Of a stretch of 64,000 bases of DNA, positions 11,880 through 25,938 are shown in pieces. Below the pieces are notes generated by a model that did no database searches, had not been told where the DNA came from, and saw only the letters and a program-made list of their open reading frames with translations. Position numbers and translations under genes: made by a program. The stretch is from Epiperipatus broadwayi (Eukaryota; Onychophora; Udeonychophora; Euonychophora; Peripatidae), in the NCBI GenBank assembly GCA_028023455.1, contig JAQFVV010006197.1:15931254-15995253 (forward strand), read 5' to 3'. Each line of letters starts with the position of its first letter. Position 1 is the stretch's first letter.

Positions 11880-12360
11880 AGGGAGGGGGGGATCTTGAAG
11901 CTGAATGGCACTGGAGGCTTGGATCGGAACTGGAGGCTTACTTCATGATAGTGGATAGAGAGAAAAAGCGGGTTAACTGCCCATGTTAAACTGATTCTTC
12001 ATGGGGCTGCTTGATGGTTCAATTCACTTTTCTAGTAATCTAAAAATCTTACGAAAAATTGTTGTCTCTCATGACTTTCAAGTATAGAATAATAATCTAA
12101 TAATCATCTACCTAATCTGACTTCTCCAACCTATTTATACCTTTTCTCTCTATAAGAATGGATTCACCTTACATGCCTGCTTGAGCCAATTGGTTTTGAT
12201 GTGTTTTCATCCATGTTCTTACCATTAATCCTCCAGCTCATTGGCTATTATTCTTTTTGGCGTGATCAGACTGTTTTTAATTATCTGGCTGTGTTTTCAA
12301 AATTTTAATTAATTTTCTCATGATTACGGCATGGTGAAGAAACACTTTTAATTATTATTA
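11880..12360. other. Unclassified GC-richer block
   Basis: A segment of more balanced composition after a G run (11881-11889). It contains no long open frame, no terminal repeats I can pair and no recognised motif. Possibly a transposon remnant. Confidence 0.3.
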
Positions 12361-12967
12361 AATTACCACCATTCTGCCTTACAAAAAATTCTTCTGAAAT
12401 ATAGAATGAGCTGAAAAGCAGTAAAGAGATTTTTATTTAAATGATTTTTTTCTCTCACTTATAATTTTTAATAAAAATAAAAGATTTATGCTACTTTTTT
12501 CTTTAACTGCAAATATTTTGCTGATGAGAAATAATGTCAAAAGAAATAGAACAGGATTAGCAAGTTTTCTATTTATATTAATAGATGGCAACATAACACA
12601 AACTGATATAGTCTTTGAATTCATTATTATAACATTACTCTTTTTTTTATATATGAGATTTCTTTTTTTATATGCATTTTCTCTATTTAAATTACCTATT
12701 TGCCAAAATAATTCTACTGATAAAAAGTTTACTTTTGTACAATGAGGAAAAACACAGCCTTTCTTAAAAATGCCCTATATATTTAGTTAGTATAAAAGTA
12801 GCTAATCTTTAAGTGAGACGGGAAAAATTAATTTGTGTTCTTGAATATCATTTGGCATTCCAAAAAATTCAATATAAAAAGAATCAAATATTTTAGTAAT
12901 AAAAACTAAAATTTAAATAATTTGAATATAAAAAAAAAAAATGAAATAGAGTTACACTGCTACTTAC

Positions 12968-13057
12968 CAATGATTTTCCTGACTTCTCAAACAACAAATA
13001 GGATCTTTGAACAGTTGAACTTAACTTTCTTATTAAAGATTCTATATGACTATCATT
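12968..13057 (-). CDS. WRN: WRN-like RecQ helicase, 90 bp exon after the HRDC domain
   Basis: Short internal exon of exactly 30 codons. The acceptor reads TTTCAG (ending 13058) and the donor GTAAGT (from 12967), both close to consensus. The peptide includes KLSSTVQRSYLLFEKSGKSL, which parallels the 'LS-S-tYsLF-eK' segment following HRDC in vertebrate WRN. Both ends are in phase 0, matching the upstream exon (33207-33057, ends phase 0) and the downstream one (2557-2395, starts phase 0). It would be called doubtful alone, because 30 codons is little evidence. The splice sites, the phases and its place between two recognisable WRN exons make it convincing. Confidence 0.75.
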
Positions 13058-13360
13058 CTGAAATTTATTAATAATAAAATAAAATGATGTAATAAATGAA
13101 GTTTAAATTTTCTAAATAATTCTAAAAATTCAAAATCAGATATCAAAAAGCATTACACATATAGTTTTTTATTTTTACTCCTAATGGTTTTGTATGACGA
13201 TATTTTTAGTGAATTTTGTCATATAAAAATATATTATTTCATTTTGCTTAACTTTATGAGACTTCTGGAAAAAAAGAGTCACAAATAATATGATTAGAAA
13301 TATTTTAACATAACAAAAACATCGCTATTATAATTACAAACTGTTCTAATAGTTAAATGT

Positions 13361-13518
13361 ATTATATCATTGTGTTAATAGACACATGCATAGCGATTAA
13401 TTTAAAATTAGGTTTATTATTAAAAATAGTGATTATTACATTATATCATTGTATTAATAGACACATGCATAGCGATTAATTTAAAATTAGGTTTATTATT
13501 AAAAATAGTGATTATTAC
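13361..13518. repeat. Tandem duplication, 79 bp x 2
   Basis: A unit starting ATTATATCATTGTGTTAATA is at 13361-13439 and is repeated at 13440-13518 with one visible change (GTG to GTA). A recent local duplication. Confidence 0.92.
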
Positions 13519-16500
13519 AATCATGTTTTTTTTTAAATATTAGACCATGAATTCCATGAAAAACGTTCTAGTAAATCATACACCAAGTGACTCTATATAA
13601 CTTCTATAAGATGAATAAATGATAAAATGCAATGTCCTTAATACTAAATGCTTCAGACTGCAATATTTTTTAAAATTAATAAATCTTAACTATACTAAAA
13701 TCTACAAACTATTATGTTTAACAGGAGACCTATGTGCAAAAAAGCTAGTGGACTCTCTTTTTTAAATATACTTGATAAAAGAAAAATTGAATAAATCTAT
13801 TTTATCTAGATGAACATTTGAAATAAAAGTGAAAACAATACAATGTTTTATTAATATTTTATTATTATTTTTAATTAAGTATAAATATTTAATAGTAAAA
13901 TAATAACAATTAACTTAAAATTATACAGTACATACAGATATATAATTTTATTGTATATATATATTGTAATCATGTGATATGCCACCTGTTTTTATTGGAG
14001 CATTTGTAACAGTGCAGTATATAATACTTAGCCATAAAAATAAAATAAAAGATAAAACTAACAATTAGAGACATAAAACTATATCATTCAATATGTAGAT
14101 AAACTGGTCTCACTTAATAAGCAATATTTAATATCTTTGGAGTTAAATAGTTATCTAATAAAAGGTATTAATAGAATATATAACTGCTATTCATATTTCA
14201 TTAATAAAGTGCATGTTTATAATGTAAATTTTTTATAAAAGTTAAAAGAAGAAAGAAAGCTAGCTTAATGAACATTTTAATATTAGTGTTGAAAACTTAT
14301 TGGGTTGTTAAATACTTCAGTTAAGTCTTAAAATAATTCAGTAGCATTTAGTTATTTAAAGTTGAAATGGATTATTAAAAGAAGCTTGCCTTAAAATAGA
14401 TGTGTGTGCATGCATCGGTGTATATGTTGATTTTTTAGATCTTTAATTTTATTTATTAAAATATTCAATTTATTTATTAACTTTTAAAAGTAAAATAGAT
14501 AATAAAACTTGGCAAATAAAATATTTATTATTCTTAACTTCTGATAGAAACAGCAATCAAAATACATTAAATCAGTAAATTATTACACGTATTTCCTGTT
14601 TATTATTATTTTTTTTAAAAAAAACTTTATTCATGTTAACCTTAAAATTGAAACACAGAATACTGACATGTGATATTGTTTTTTTTTTGATATTGGAAAA
14701 AAAGAGCGCGGAACTGGAGAATTGTGAGAGTTGGATCACAGAGTGTCCTAATAAAAAGAAAGAAAAAATAACAGTGTAACTTTTATTATTTGCCTTTTTG
14801 TTTTTAAAACACATCAATGATTTGCTGAACAAGAAATTAAAGTATCAAGTTTTTGTGCTTTCTTTAACTAAACGATCTAAAGTTCATAATAATGTGCCAA
14901 GATATACTTTTAACTCAACATATAACTTTAAAAATTTTCAACAAATAAAAATGGTAATCTTAATTGAAATCATAAGGAAAATTCTAAATAATTATTTAAT
15001 AGTAATAAATTATATTCTTTGTGGCAGTAAAATTAAGACCAAGTTAAAAATAATAATAATAGAAATGTTAAGACTGTTCAAAACTAAAGTAATTTAAATA
15101 AATGTTTGGTCTTAATTATTAACTTTAAAAGAAAAAAAAACCAACAAAGTCTAAATGAAAAAAAAAAAAACATAAGAGAAATTGAATACTGTTTTCTGAA
15201 AATTAAAAATTTGTTGATAAAAACTGGCATATCATTTATTTATGGCGGAAATGTTGCTTTGTCGTCTGCTTCTCCAGAAAGAGGGAAAACTGTTAATAAA
15301 ATATTTTTTTAATGAAACCACGGATAACTACTAGAATTTAATAATAATTGTACAAAACTGTCATATTCAAACTAGCTAGTTAATATTAAATTGCGTCATA
15401 TAATGGATCCATATCTGTTCATGTTTAACGTAGTATATCGTATTCGTGTGCTTGTCTACTATCATAGTGAAGTTGTAGCTGCTTTGTTGTTTCTTAAAAT
15501 ATATATATATTGGTTTGAAAAATACTAATGCATCAATATTATTCACATAGCTAACAACGTGGGACCTCGCACCGTAAATTATCTGCCCACTGTTGAGGAA
15601 ACTTTACTAATGAATTGAATGTATCATCATCATCATTATTATTGTAATTTTAAAAAAAGTAATATAATAGTTATATATTTTATGCTTCATTTACATGTCA
15701 ATGTATCTTACTTTACCCTCTGAAATTGTCTCAAGGAGTTTACAATAAAGTGTGTAGAGATTTTATTACACACACGTAATTTTAAATATATTGGCAAAGA
15801 GTTTAAATTTAAAATTACCTATTCTTTATAACTTAGGACAAATAATCATTACAGGTGTGTTTATCAGAAGTTTTAATAATTTTCTATATCATTCGTAGCA
15901 AAAATTAGATTTTGAATTTGTCTGAGAACAAATTTATTTTATTAACCATTTAATTAATAATATTTATTGCATCAATCTGTCCACTTAAATTCATAAATAT
16001 TTATTATGCTAATTGTTTGTGTGCGTATTCCAGATCGTATGCAAATATTTACTATGCTATTTTTATGTGTTTATAGTCGTTTTGACTAATACTTTCCTGT
16101 GGGTTTCGGATATTATTTAATGTGTGGATTTGAATATTGATACAAGCTATTAATCGTTATCATTAGAGATAAATTCGTATCTTGCCATTGTGAGAAATAG
16201 TTATCAGATAGTATACTATTTATGATGTTTAAGGGATGGAAATGATCTCTCATTATTATTATATGTATTTGCCATGGGAGGACAGTGTTCCAAAATATTT
16301 TTATATAGCTTGTTTAGTTAGATTCCATGGAGAGAATCATTTGTCTTTGGTGTGTTTTCCCTTTTCTTAGGTTGTAAGACTGCTTCTTTGCCTTCACTTA
16401 TGCTTGATAGATAAGCATGGGAACCACCATTATTATAGTCAGATGTCTTGCTCTAAGGAGCTTATTTAGTGATTTTGTTCCTCATGTGCTATTTAAAAGA

Positions 16501-19500
16501 CTAGATTGTCCACCACAGAAGGTGTAGACTATAGTATTTATAAATGTTATGGCAATGATAGCTAGTTATTGATGTAGTAAATTTTCAGTGCTTTGGTTGG
16601 TCATAATAATATCCGTATTGTGCTACTATGCTTTGCCCATAGTATACAAGTAAATCCACAAGATTTAATAATTTAATTCTTTAATTTAAAGCATAGCATG
16701 ATAAGAATACGCAGACACAATGCTATTTATAGACGTCATCTGGAGAAATTCGCCGAGGGGTTTGTAAGTTCCATAAATTTTAAATTTAATATTAATATGT
16801 GGACTTTAAGTAAGTTAACTAGCAATGTATGTGCGACTTCTGATGAATGTTTTTATTTATCCTTAGTTTTAAAATTAATATAGTATGAGGTAGTTGTAAT
16901 GTAATGATGACAGTCACCATCATCATATTAGCCAGCTAAATTAGAAGTAGCAATAAATTATCTTGAAGTTAATCTTCATAATTTTATTACATGAGTTTAA
17001 TAGTAAGATATCATAAAGGCGCTAAGATGTAAAATATATAGAAATGTTAATTAGCTTATGGTGCAAGCTAGCCAACTAATGTAATTGGTATTTTCAAGTT
17101 CATTAATGTTTGTTCAATGCCTTAGATGAATTAGAATAAATTGTGATTTCAAATAAATATTCAGCCAGAAATCATAATAATTTATAATCATAAGTTTATT
17201 GTGCAATTTTCAAAACCAAGAAGCAATATTTTGAAATAAAATGAATTTAAATTAGTAACTCCTCAGAGTTAAAATGTAAAGGATCTGGTAATTATGATGT
17301 GTAAGCTGTGATTAAATTAGTGTGCTGTAAATAAAAATTTTTGTTATGTCTAATGTAATAAATGTATTTTTAAAATTTATTAAAATGTAGTTTTAGTATT
17401 TTTCTGTGTGAAACTCTTCTCTTTGGTTCCACAAACCCACAAAATGAAATAAAATGTATATTTTCAAATCGGATAATTATAATTCTCATGATCCAAAGAT
17501 TACTAATAATTAATAATAAAAAAAAAGATATCAATTTGTTTTAATTAAAATTTTAAATTGACAACTGTTCAGTTAAGTATTACAATGGATGTATCCATCC
17601 ATAATTCAGACTGCACATTATTAACCTATTATCAGAATTTAAACATTGTAAATGAAGTATTTTATCTGTGTTGTTTAGGATAAGAGAGGGAAATGAAATG
17701 TACCCTTTTCCTTTTATTAGTTGAATGCCATTCTAGGTAAAAGGCTGTAAATATTCTGAATTTATTTACATGATTTTTTTTATTAGATAGTTGTTCTATA
17801 AAGTAAGCATTTTCTTTGGTAATCAGCATGATTATTATTAGGATGTTAATCAGATGCATTAACTCATAGGATATGTATGTTATTAAAGCCTGCTAGAATG
17901 TCATTTGTCTTGCAACACTATACCATTACTTTATTTGATAAAATACCAGAAAGAAAACCCTGAGATTTTTATTTTGCATTACATAAAAGGCCTATTATTG
18001 TTCGATCATATTAATGGATAATATTAAAGGTATAATAGAGTTTGTTAGTCATAAGAGTCTATTGGAAAATACTTCTGAAAGTGCAAATATTTATAGCTCA
18101 GAGAGTTTGACTGAGATGAAGGTGGAGATGTACTTGATTCTAAATTATTTATCTGAGAAGGATTGAAGTTTTATCCCTTCCCAAAATTATATGCTTTATT
18201 TAGAGTAATTTATATTATTAGAATTAAGCTCTTCCTTGGGCTTAATTGTATATCTCTAGCTAATTCTTTATATGTAACTGACCACTGAGCTTAGTCTGTT
18301 CTATAATACTGTAAGAGTCTTAACCCCACCCAAGTATTATGTAAAGGATAGGTGTTCAAAAATCATAACTTTTTAAAATTTTGTTAGAAATATTTATATA
18401 GGTTAGAGATAAGGTCTCAAGTTAAGAGAATGACATAGTGTGATTGTTAGCTTTTGTTTCGTGTTTCATTAATACATCGAGGTATTTAGTTGGAAACACA
18501 TATACAAACAGATTTAAAAAAAAAACAACAACAACAAAAAAACTAGACATTTAAAACCAATTTTTAATTTAATAAATCATTATATTTGCTGCAAATAAAA
18601 TTAAACCTATTATTCTGTATATTTTAAACTTTAGCTAATTTATGTGTGTGAGTATTGTCTTAAACTCTTTGCCTAATTATATCTATTCATCTATTCTCTA
18701 AATGAAAACAATCTATATTGTTCTTTATAGTTTCTTTAAGATAATCTTTATATCATAAATTAAATCTGACTCTTCCATAAATTCATCATAAAATACTTTT
18801 TTCGGAAATCTGTTATTGTTTATTTGCTTCAAATTCTTAAACTCAATGAAAATGTTTCTGCTCTTAATAATACTTCTTGACTATTGTAAAAAAAAAAAAA
18901 GCACTATATGCAGCTAATTTAACTGAAATAATTATAAGCCTATAATAAAATACCCTGTCTTTTAAAAGTTAAGTAGAATGCCAGTACTATAGAATATCTA
19001 TTGTACTTCAGTATCAGTGCTTTTCTACTGAAAAATATATTAAGATATTAAAAGCTGGATCACATTCTCAAGCTGGAAACCATCCAAGTTACAAGTTGCT
19101 GAATTTTTTCCTCTATTACTATAAAATACCCATTTTTTTTTTTTCAAAATTAATTACTAATCAAAATCTTTAAAAGTTGCATTCAAATATTAAGAAATTC
19201 TATAGATTATCCTTTAAATTGGTAAGAAGAGCATCATCAACATAGTATAAATCTAAAGGCCAAGAAGATAAAGTTTCACTTTTGCTACTGATCAGTTCAA
19301 ATTAAAAAGTTATTATCACCTCACATCTTAATGCTTATATCCTGAAACTACCTATAAACTATTATAAATATCACTATTATAAAAATGAAAACCAAAGTTA
19401 AATGCTTCAGATTTTTCATCTGTAGTAATAACATTTCTTCTACACATACATTTTATAGTATAAATAAATTCTGCAAGACAAACAACTAATTTAAATACAC

Positions 19501-22156
19501 TTTTTTTTTTTTTTGACAAAATCAATAAAAACAATATACAAATCCTGCTTCTATATATTTTCCTGGCAACAAAAACAATCTATCTCTGTGTAAGTGCTTA
19601 CTGATTCTCTAAAACACATTAAATTTCAGGTCACTGCTCATTAAATCATTATAAATACAATCATTGCTAAAGAACCATTATCACATAAATGCAATAAAAA
19701 TGATGAAAACAAAGAAATGATTTATATATTGCTTTTATTGATTTATTCAAAGCATTTGACTCAATTAATCAAATAAGCCTAACACTCTGTTTGGAATTAG
19801 ATGATTATCCAACAAAGCTTATTTATAAACCTACAACCTTGACTAATTGACTTTATTGTCTTTGTAAATATATATTTTATATGGAATTTGGAAGTTATAA
19901 TCAACTATTTATTAGTCTGCTTTCAGAATAAGTCATATTTGCCTTATTAATCTCACACTCCTTGGTCAAGTTGCAATCTTTAATGTCTATATAACATAAC
20001 ATCTTTATTGCTAAAAGTGGTTGTCTTAACTACAAGTTGAGATTGTTGATAGCTTAAAGGTTGATTGTTATCATTTATAAAAGCTTATTATATAGCTTAA
20101 ACATAATGAAATAAGAAAAAGGTTATTATTACAGATAGAAAATCTGAGGTATATGAAATGAAATCTAGTGTTTAATAAAAATGTGTACTAGTTTCAACTT
20201 GTTTTTAATTTTTGTGACAATGCTTGGAATTGTTGTAGGCTTCTTGATGAATCAGTGATTAAGATGTGATACAAGTTTGATGAGAATATTTTTAATTTGA
20301 ATTGATTAAAAACAAAAACTTCATTTCATTGGCTTCTAGATTTAGAGAATGGTAATGATTGTGCAATCCTTGCTAATTCAAAAAGCAGTCTATATACCTA
20401 GTCTTTTGAATGCAATATACTCTTATAAAGATTTTGATTTAGTAACTAAATTTCAAAAACCTCAGATTATTTTATCAATCAGTGATTGGGGGGAAACTTT
20501 CAATTTTTAAGTGAGATAGATTTCAACTTGAAAATATGATCCAATTTAAAAATCATGGTAGCTTTATAAATAGAAACATGGATCCAATGTGCTGCTGCTT
20601 TACATTAAAAGGGTATTTCACTGTATTCATAAAACTGCTTTAGCTGAATTAGTTATATATAGATTTATTAGCTTATTTAATTTATTGAATGAAAGTGAGA
20701 TTTAGACTGACTATTGATATAATATAAAGGGATTAAAAATTTCATTTTCATTATCTGACAGAGTTTTTTGTATTATTTATTTATTTATTATTTAAAGTAT
20801 AATTATGGTTGTTGTGATTAATATTTTTTGAATTTTGGCTGCTCTGTTTATCACAATTTATACATGAAGAATATTTTTCATCATCTGACAGAGTTTTTTG
20901 TATTATTTAAAGATGCTTTATAGAATTCTAAAAATTTGACTGCAAAACTGTAAGACCAATCAATATTTTTTTCAGCATACTGGATGTAATATTATAAAAT
21001 CTACTATAGTAAAAATCACATCTTCATTGGATTGGATATGTGAAACAAATGAACTACCTAAATTTCCTAAAAAAACATTTTATGATGAATTTGAATCTGA
21101 GTTTCGTTATAAAGACTATTTCAATTTCAAGTACATTCTAAAAAGGTGCATTATTCATTACCTTCATTGTGAGAATAGTATTGAAAAATGACAATTATGC
21201 AAGATGTCAAAACCTTTCAGAAAAAAGTTGGTAATAGTATGAATACTGAACCCCATCGCTTGATGGTGTTGTTTTTCACAAAACACACATCAATATACCG
21301 TTTCAGCAGCCTTAACTTACAGCTGACAGCACAATAGGTGTTGTTTGAGCCGTAACAGGCCGCCTGAAGGCAATGTATTCTACGATTACCTAACAAAATA
21401 CTACACCCATTGCATTGCGACAGTATTCGTCAAGTAAACACTCTTGATACAGTGTGATTTGATGGTGGCCGTATTTGAAAGAGACGAAACTATACAAAAA
21501 TTCACTGTCGGAAATTTTTTAGAAAGCATAGTGGAATTAGTGTTCCATATTAAGAATTGTCATATCATCACACCCGCTTCCCTACGCTTTTGAACTGTAC
21601 ACAATTTGAAAAGGTTCTTTTCAGCAGAGTTTTTTCCGATTTAGAGCGCAAATGCCCGTTTAGGCGTGAATCTGTAGGAAAACTGTCAAATGTCATCTGC
21701 AAGTTGTCCGAATTGGTCGAAGCTGAATGAATTGCCGGCCACCCAAGTGAATGCACAATATCGCATTTTCCCCAAAAGAGAAAATCCTGCCGGATGCAAA
21801 GGTATGTGCTTGCGGGAGGGACATGCTTTTAGTCAATCATTCTGGGCAATTCCATTGACACTCCTGCAAGCGTACCTGTGTAGGTCTGCATAAGAGAAGT
21901 TGGTTTGAGGGCTCCAAAATCCCATTACTTACAGCTTTGAGGCTTCCCTGTTATTTTATTTGCGAGTTACTTTTGGCTTTTCTTTTATGCCCCCCAAAAT
22001 GGTTTTTTTTTTTACTTGTTTTGGTTCACAATTTGTCCAAAGTTTCGTTTATTTTGGATTCAATAAATTATTTTATGGGAAACTGTTGTTTTTTTTGTTG
22101 TTCACATGATTATAAAGTAGGTAGGTATTATTTGATAAGTTTCATTAACAGTTAAA

Positions 22157-23002
22157 TTTCATTCCAATATCAGCCTTTCAAGCTAATTGAACACGTGCCT
22201 TTTGAGAGTGTTAAATAAATGAATACTCTCCTCTTCAATCCAAGATATAGTATTTATACAGGAATAAAAAGAATCCCTCTTATTCCTACGACTCAAATTC
22301 TTTTATATGAGCAAATCTGAAGAACTGTTGAAGAGAGCGTGAGTAGATACTCACTTTAAATTACTATTTACGATGTTTTTTGACTGAGAATTTACTAAAC
22401 GTCATTCTTACTGAAACTTAATTATGAGTAAATAAGCAAATATTTTATCTAGCGCCATGCTTGCAATTATATTTCATTCCAATATTCAGATTTGCTCATA
22501 TAAAAGAATTTGAGTCATAGAAATAAGAGGGATTCTTTTTATTCCTGCATAAGAGAGTATTCATTTATTTAACACTCTCAAAAGGCGTATGCTCAATTAG
22601 CTTGAAAGGCTGATATTGGAATGAAATATAATTGCAAGCACGGTGCTAGATAAAATATTTGCTTATTTACTCATAATTAAGTTTCAGTAAGAATGACGTT
22701 TAGTAAATTCTAAGTAATTACACCGACGTCATTCAGTCAAAAAACATCGTAAATAGTAATTTAAAGTGAGTATCTATACTCACGCTCTCTTCAACAGTTC
22801 TTCAGATTTGCTCATATAAAAGAATTTGAGTCGTAGGAATAAGAGGGATTCTTTTTATTCCTGCATAAATACTATATCTTGGATTGAAGAGGAGAGTATT
22901 CATTTATTTAACACTCTCAAAAGGCGCGTGCTCAATTAGCTTGAAAGGCTGATATTGGAATGAAATATAATTGCAAGCCGGCGCTAGATAAAATATTTGC
23001 TT
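22157..23002. mobile_element. Nested foldback built of 339 bp units with 13 bp target duplication
   Basis: ATTAACAGTTAAA flanks the insert at 22144-22156 and 23003-23015. Inside, one forward unit (22157-22470) is followed by about 1.6 units in reverse orientation. In the reverse part the same junction (GATATTGGAATGAAA|TATAATTGCAAGC) occurs at about 22626 and 22965, exactly 339 bp apart, showing head-to-tail joining. The forward unit ends with the same join near 22470. No coding potential was found. Multimers of a small unit plus an inversion suggest a circular or tandem intermediate (inference). Confidence 0.7.
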
Positions 23003-23369
23003 ATTAACAGTTAAAGTAGAAAATATTTTATCATACTAAAAAAAAAAAAAAAAAAGAAGTGTAAGAGTTTATTCATAATATTTATATAAAATAATAATAA
23101 AGAACTGTGCGGTAACATAATAAAATGTTCAAAAAGAAAATCCAAAAAGAAGTCGATAATTAAAAATCAAAACAAACCTTCCCCACCCCGGCTTAAAAAA
23201 AAAGTGCTCTTTAAAAACGAACAGTTTAGTCTTTTTTAAAATCAAAAGCCCAAAAATTAAGGAAGAACTTTTCACTATCATATAAAACTTTCTGTAGCGT
23301 AACAATTTGAAAAAAAAAAAAGCCTTGTAATAAATTAACCAAAAAAAAAAAAAAAGATGACCATTCAAA

Positions 23370-23960
23370 ATCAAAACAACCCTCCACCCTCTAAAAAGCC
23401 AAGTGTTGGTTTATTCAAAAGTACCGAATTGTTGAAGTCTTTCAACAAATCAAAACATCAACAACAACAAAAAGAAGATAAGTTAAAAGCAAATAACCAA
23501 TCCGCCTCCACCATTTAAAAACAATAAAGTGTTTGTTACCGTATTTTTGTGTGAACAAACCGACGGAACGTTAATTGATAATTTAAAAGCAAACCAACAC
23601 CCCTAACACCATCTAAAAACAAAGTGTTTGTTTCTTAAAAAAAAAAACGAACCAAAAAAAAAAAAAACAGGTGAAAAAAAAAAAAAACTTTGGTTTACCG
23701 TAGGTAATATTATATAAAGAAACTGACCAATAGTTAGTCGATAATTTAAAAACAAACCAACACCCCTAGACCATCTAAAAACAAAATAGTTGTTTATTAA
23801 AAAATGAAAAAAAAAAAAAACCCAGGTGGAATTAAAAAAAACTTTGGTGGTTTACTGTAATATTATGTAAATCAAACAGACAGGCCGACACGCTGGAAAA
23901 AAAATTAAAAACCGGTTGAAAAAAAAAATTTTTTTTTTTACAGTAATATTATGTAAACAA
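23370..23960. repeat. Degenerate A-rich tandem repeats inside the TIR element
   Basis: Phrases such as AAACAAACCAACACCCCTA and ACCATCTAAAAACAAA recur at about 23590 and 23750, separated by runs of 10-15 A. TAATATTATGTAAA-like phrases recur at about 23705, 23860 and 23945. These are non-coding decayed repeats next to the right TIR. Confidence 0.65.
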
Positions 23961-25236
23961 ATAGACGGTCCGTGAATCGGTGTATTGATGTGCATTAGGT
24001 GAAAAAGAGCGCCATCGAACGGTAGGGTTCAGTATTCATACTATTACCAAAACGTTTGCTACAGAAGAAATTAAAAAATAGCATTGCAAAATATCAAATA
24101 AAGAGAATAATAAATTAGTATATTCTATATGCAAACGTATGTGTGATTCAAAGATTAGTTTGCATCTCATCTTAAAAACTTATCTCTAGTATAATATTTT
24201 TATTGTCTTGCTAACTTTTTTTGATGTTGAAATGGCCATAATCATTTGAAAATCACATGGCTGCTGATGACTAGTTAATAAAGCAACATAAAATGAAATG
24301 ATATAAATTAAATCACAAATACCAAAATCATCTCCAAAATAACATTCAGTAATTATGTACTTCAGAATTATTTTATCATTAAATAAATTATAAAATTATA
24401 GATACTATATTACTCAATTATAAAATAGTAAAATATTAAAGAACTCAAATACATTGATTATAAAAAAGTGATTAAACAAAATGTTTTAAATCTAGAAAAG
24501 ATTTGAACTTTTTCGCACAATAAAATCTTTGAGAAAATTATTAAAGTATACCATACTAGAGACACAATCACAGATTCTTTAATTTAGCCAATGTTCATTA
24601 TAGATTATTACAGTTAACTATATATTCTCATTTTAAAATTTAATTTTAAGAGTTTTTGAGCAACTATATCTTTTTAGTAATCAAGTACAAATTTTAATAG
24701 CACGTTTATCTAATAGCTTAATTGCATGATATTAAGAAGCATTTTGAAACAATATTATCAAAATTCTTGAAGAGAAAGTTACTGAACTTGTTAATATTGA
24801 AACTAACTACACAATGAAAAAGATTACCATTTAGACTTCTCATATATATCTGATCTAACAAACTAAGCAGCTGTCTTTTGATTATTTATATGAAATTACA
24901 TTACTATTCTGGGAATGTTTCAGTTTTCTATTTAACATCACAAGCTGAAAAAAATAGCAAATTTTAAATTCTCTTGCTATTAATAAATGAAAAATAATCA
25001 GATAGTTTATTTGTGAAGTTTAAAAATATGATATAAAACTAGATATAAATAATATAATAGTTACATGATTAATTTAAAATAAATAAATAAATCACATACC
25101 TAAATAAATTTATTTCATTTAAATAATTTTTACTTATTTATTTTCTATACCAGCATTCAACAACCTTTTAGATATTGCAGACCATTAACATAATTTTTAA
25201 AGGTATGAATTAATATGAGAATTGAGTATGATATAC

Positions 25237-25938
25237 TATAACGGTCGGAGTGAATTAGAGTCTTACCATATCTGCTATACAAGGACGCCACCAGGTTATT
25301 GGAACCTGGAACATTTATATAGTAGGCAGATACTTACTGTTAAGATCCAAATTTATTTTATATTAACCATTAGCCCTTGCCACTACCTCAAGGAGATGCA
25401 GAGATTTTTAATAAGTACTTATTCAACACGTCATTCAAGAACGATTTGTAATCAAAAATAAATGTTTAATATTAAAAAAAAAAAAGTCACAGCCAGTAAT
25501 AACACACAAAAAAAACATTTATTAATGCACATATATAAATATTTAAAATTGAGGAATAAATTTATCTTGATTTTAATATTAATTTTAAATTTTTTTTTTT
25601 TTTTAAATTTAAATTATTATTTAAGAAAGTCGGCACAGATGGACATTTTAATAAATTTTACTTTAGAATGTTGAGTATAGATAGGCTACATAGATTTCTC
25701 AGTTAAAAACTTTTCAAAACAACCATTCAATCTCAGACTAAACGTTTGCAGACAACCCAACGCCTGCTTCCAGATATACAGACACAACCAATGCAATATG
25801 ATGATGCTAACATAAAACCATGCTGTCAGGAATGTGCATCTGCAGCATATTATTTGAAGGACATGATCCTCGTCCAGTACAGGAATGTAGATCTGTCTGG
25901 TGAAGGAATCACGTATATAATATTTGAGAGAAATGCTA
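25237..25938 (+). repeat. Long direct repeat, copy 1
   Basis: About 700 bp beginning TATAACGGTCGG and ending TTTGAGAGAAATGCTA, repeated in the same orientation at 29138-29780. It contains a small hairpin CCAGGTT/AACCTGG. The frames 25222-25461 and 25746-25973 are not conserved with copy 2 and are not considered genes. The pair could be LTRs of a coding-less element or two independent repeat insertions. Confidence 0.75.

Larger units (their letters stand above)
2558..12967 (-). other. WRN-like intron, 10.4 kb
   Basis: Bounded by the exons at 13057-12968 and 2557-2395. It contains a hairpin repeat, a nearly intact RTE element, the hammerhead-bearing foldback and a tandem satellite, listed separately. 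The remaining AT-rich DNA (2560-4000, 4170-4790, 8090-9220, 9780-10500, 12370-12960) shows no recognised gene. Blocks of higher GC at 10508-10850 and 11880-12360 look like unclassified transposon fragments. Confidence 0.7.
21230..24048. mobile_element. Non-autonomous TIR element, 2.8 kb
   Basis: The first bases GGTAATAGTATGAATACTGA (21230 on) are matched in reverse complement by the last bases, ending 24048. Similarity continues imperfectly for about 75 bp (CATCAATA.ACCG on both sides). The flanks AAAAAGTT (21222-21229) and AAAACGTT (24049-24056) could be an 8 bp target duplication with one mismatch, as made by hAT- or P-type transposases; that family link is inference. The interior has a GC-richer block (21420-21900) without a long ORF, a nested foldback (22157-23002) and poly(A)-interrupted repeats (23370-23950). 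No transposase is seen. Confidence 0.65.

Noticed and set aside
14572-15312. Three overlapping open frames (up to 99 codons)
   Set aside because: The translations are lysine-, asparagine- and isoleucine-rich low complexity from AT-rich DNA, with no splice signals or motifs.
22157-23002. CRISPR-like array
   Set aside because: The repeated units are 339 bp with no short spacers, in animal DNA, and partly inverted.
25462-25674. 70-codon frame in the direct repeat
   Set aside because: Not preserved in the second copy at 29138-29780, where indels break it.
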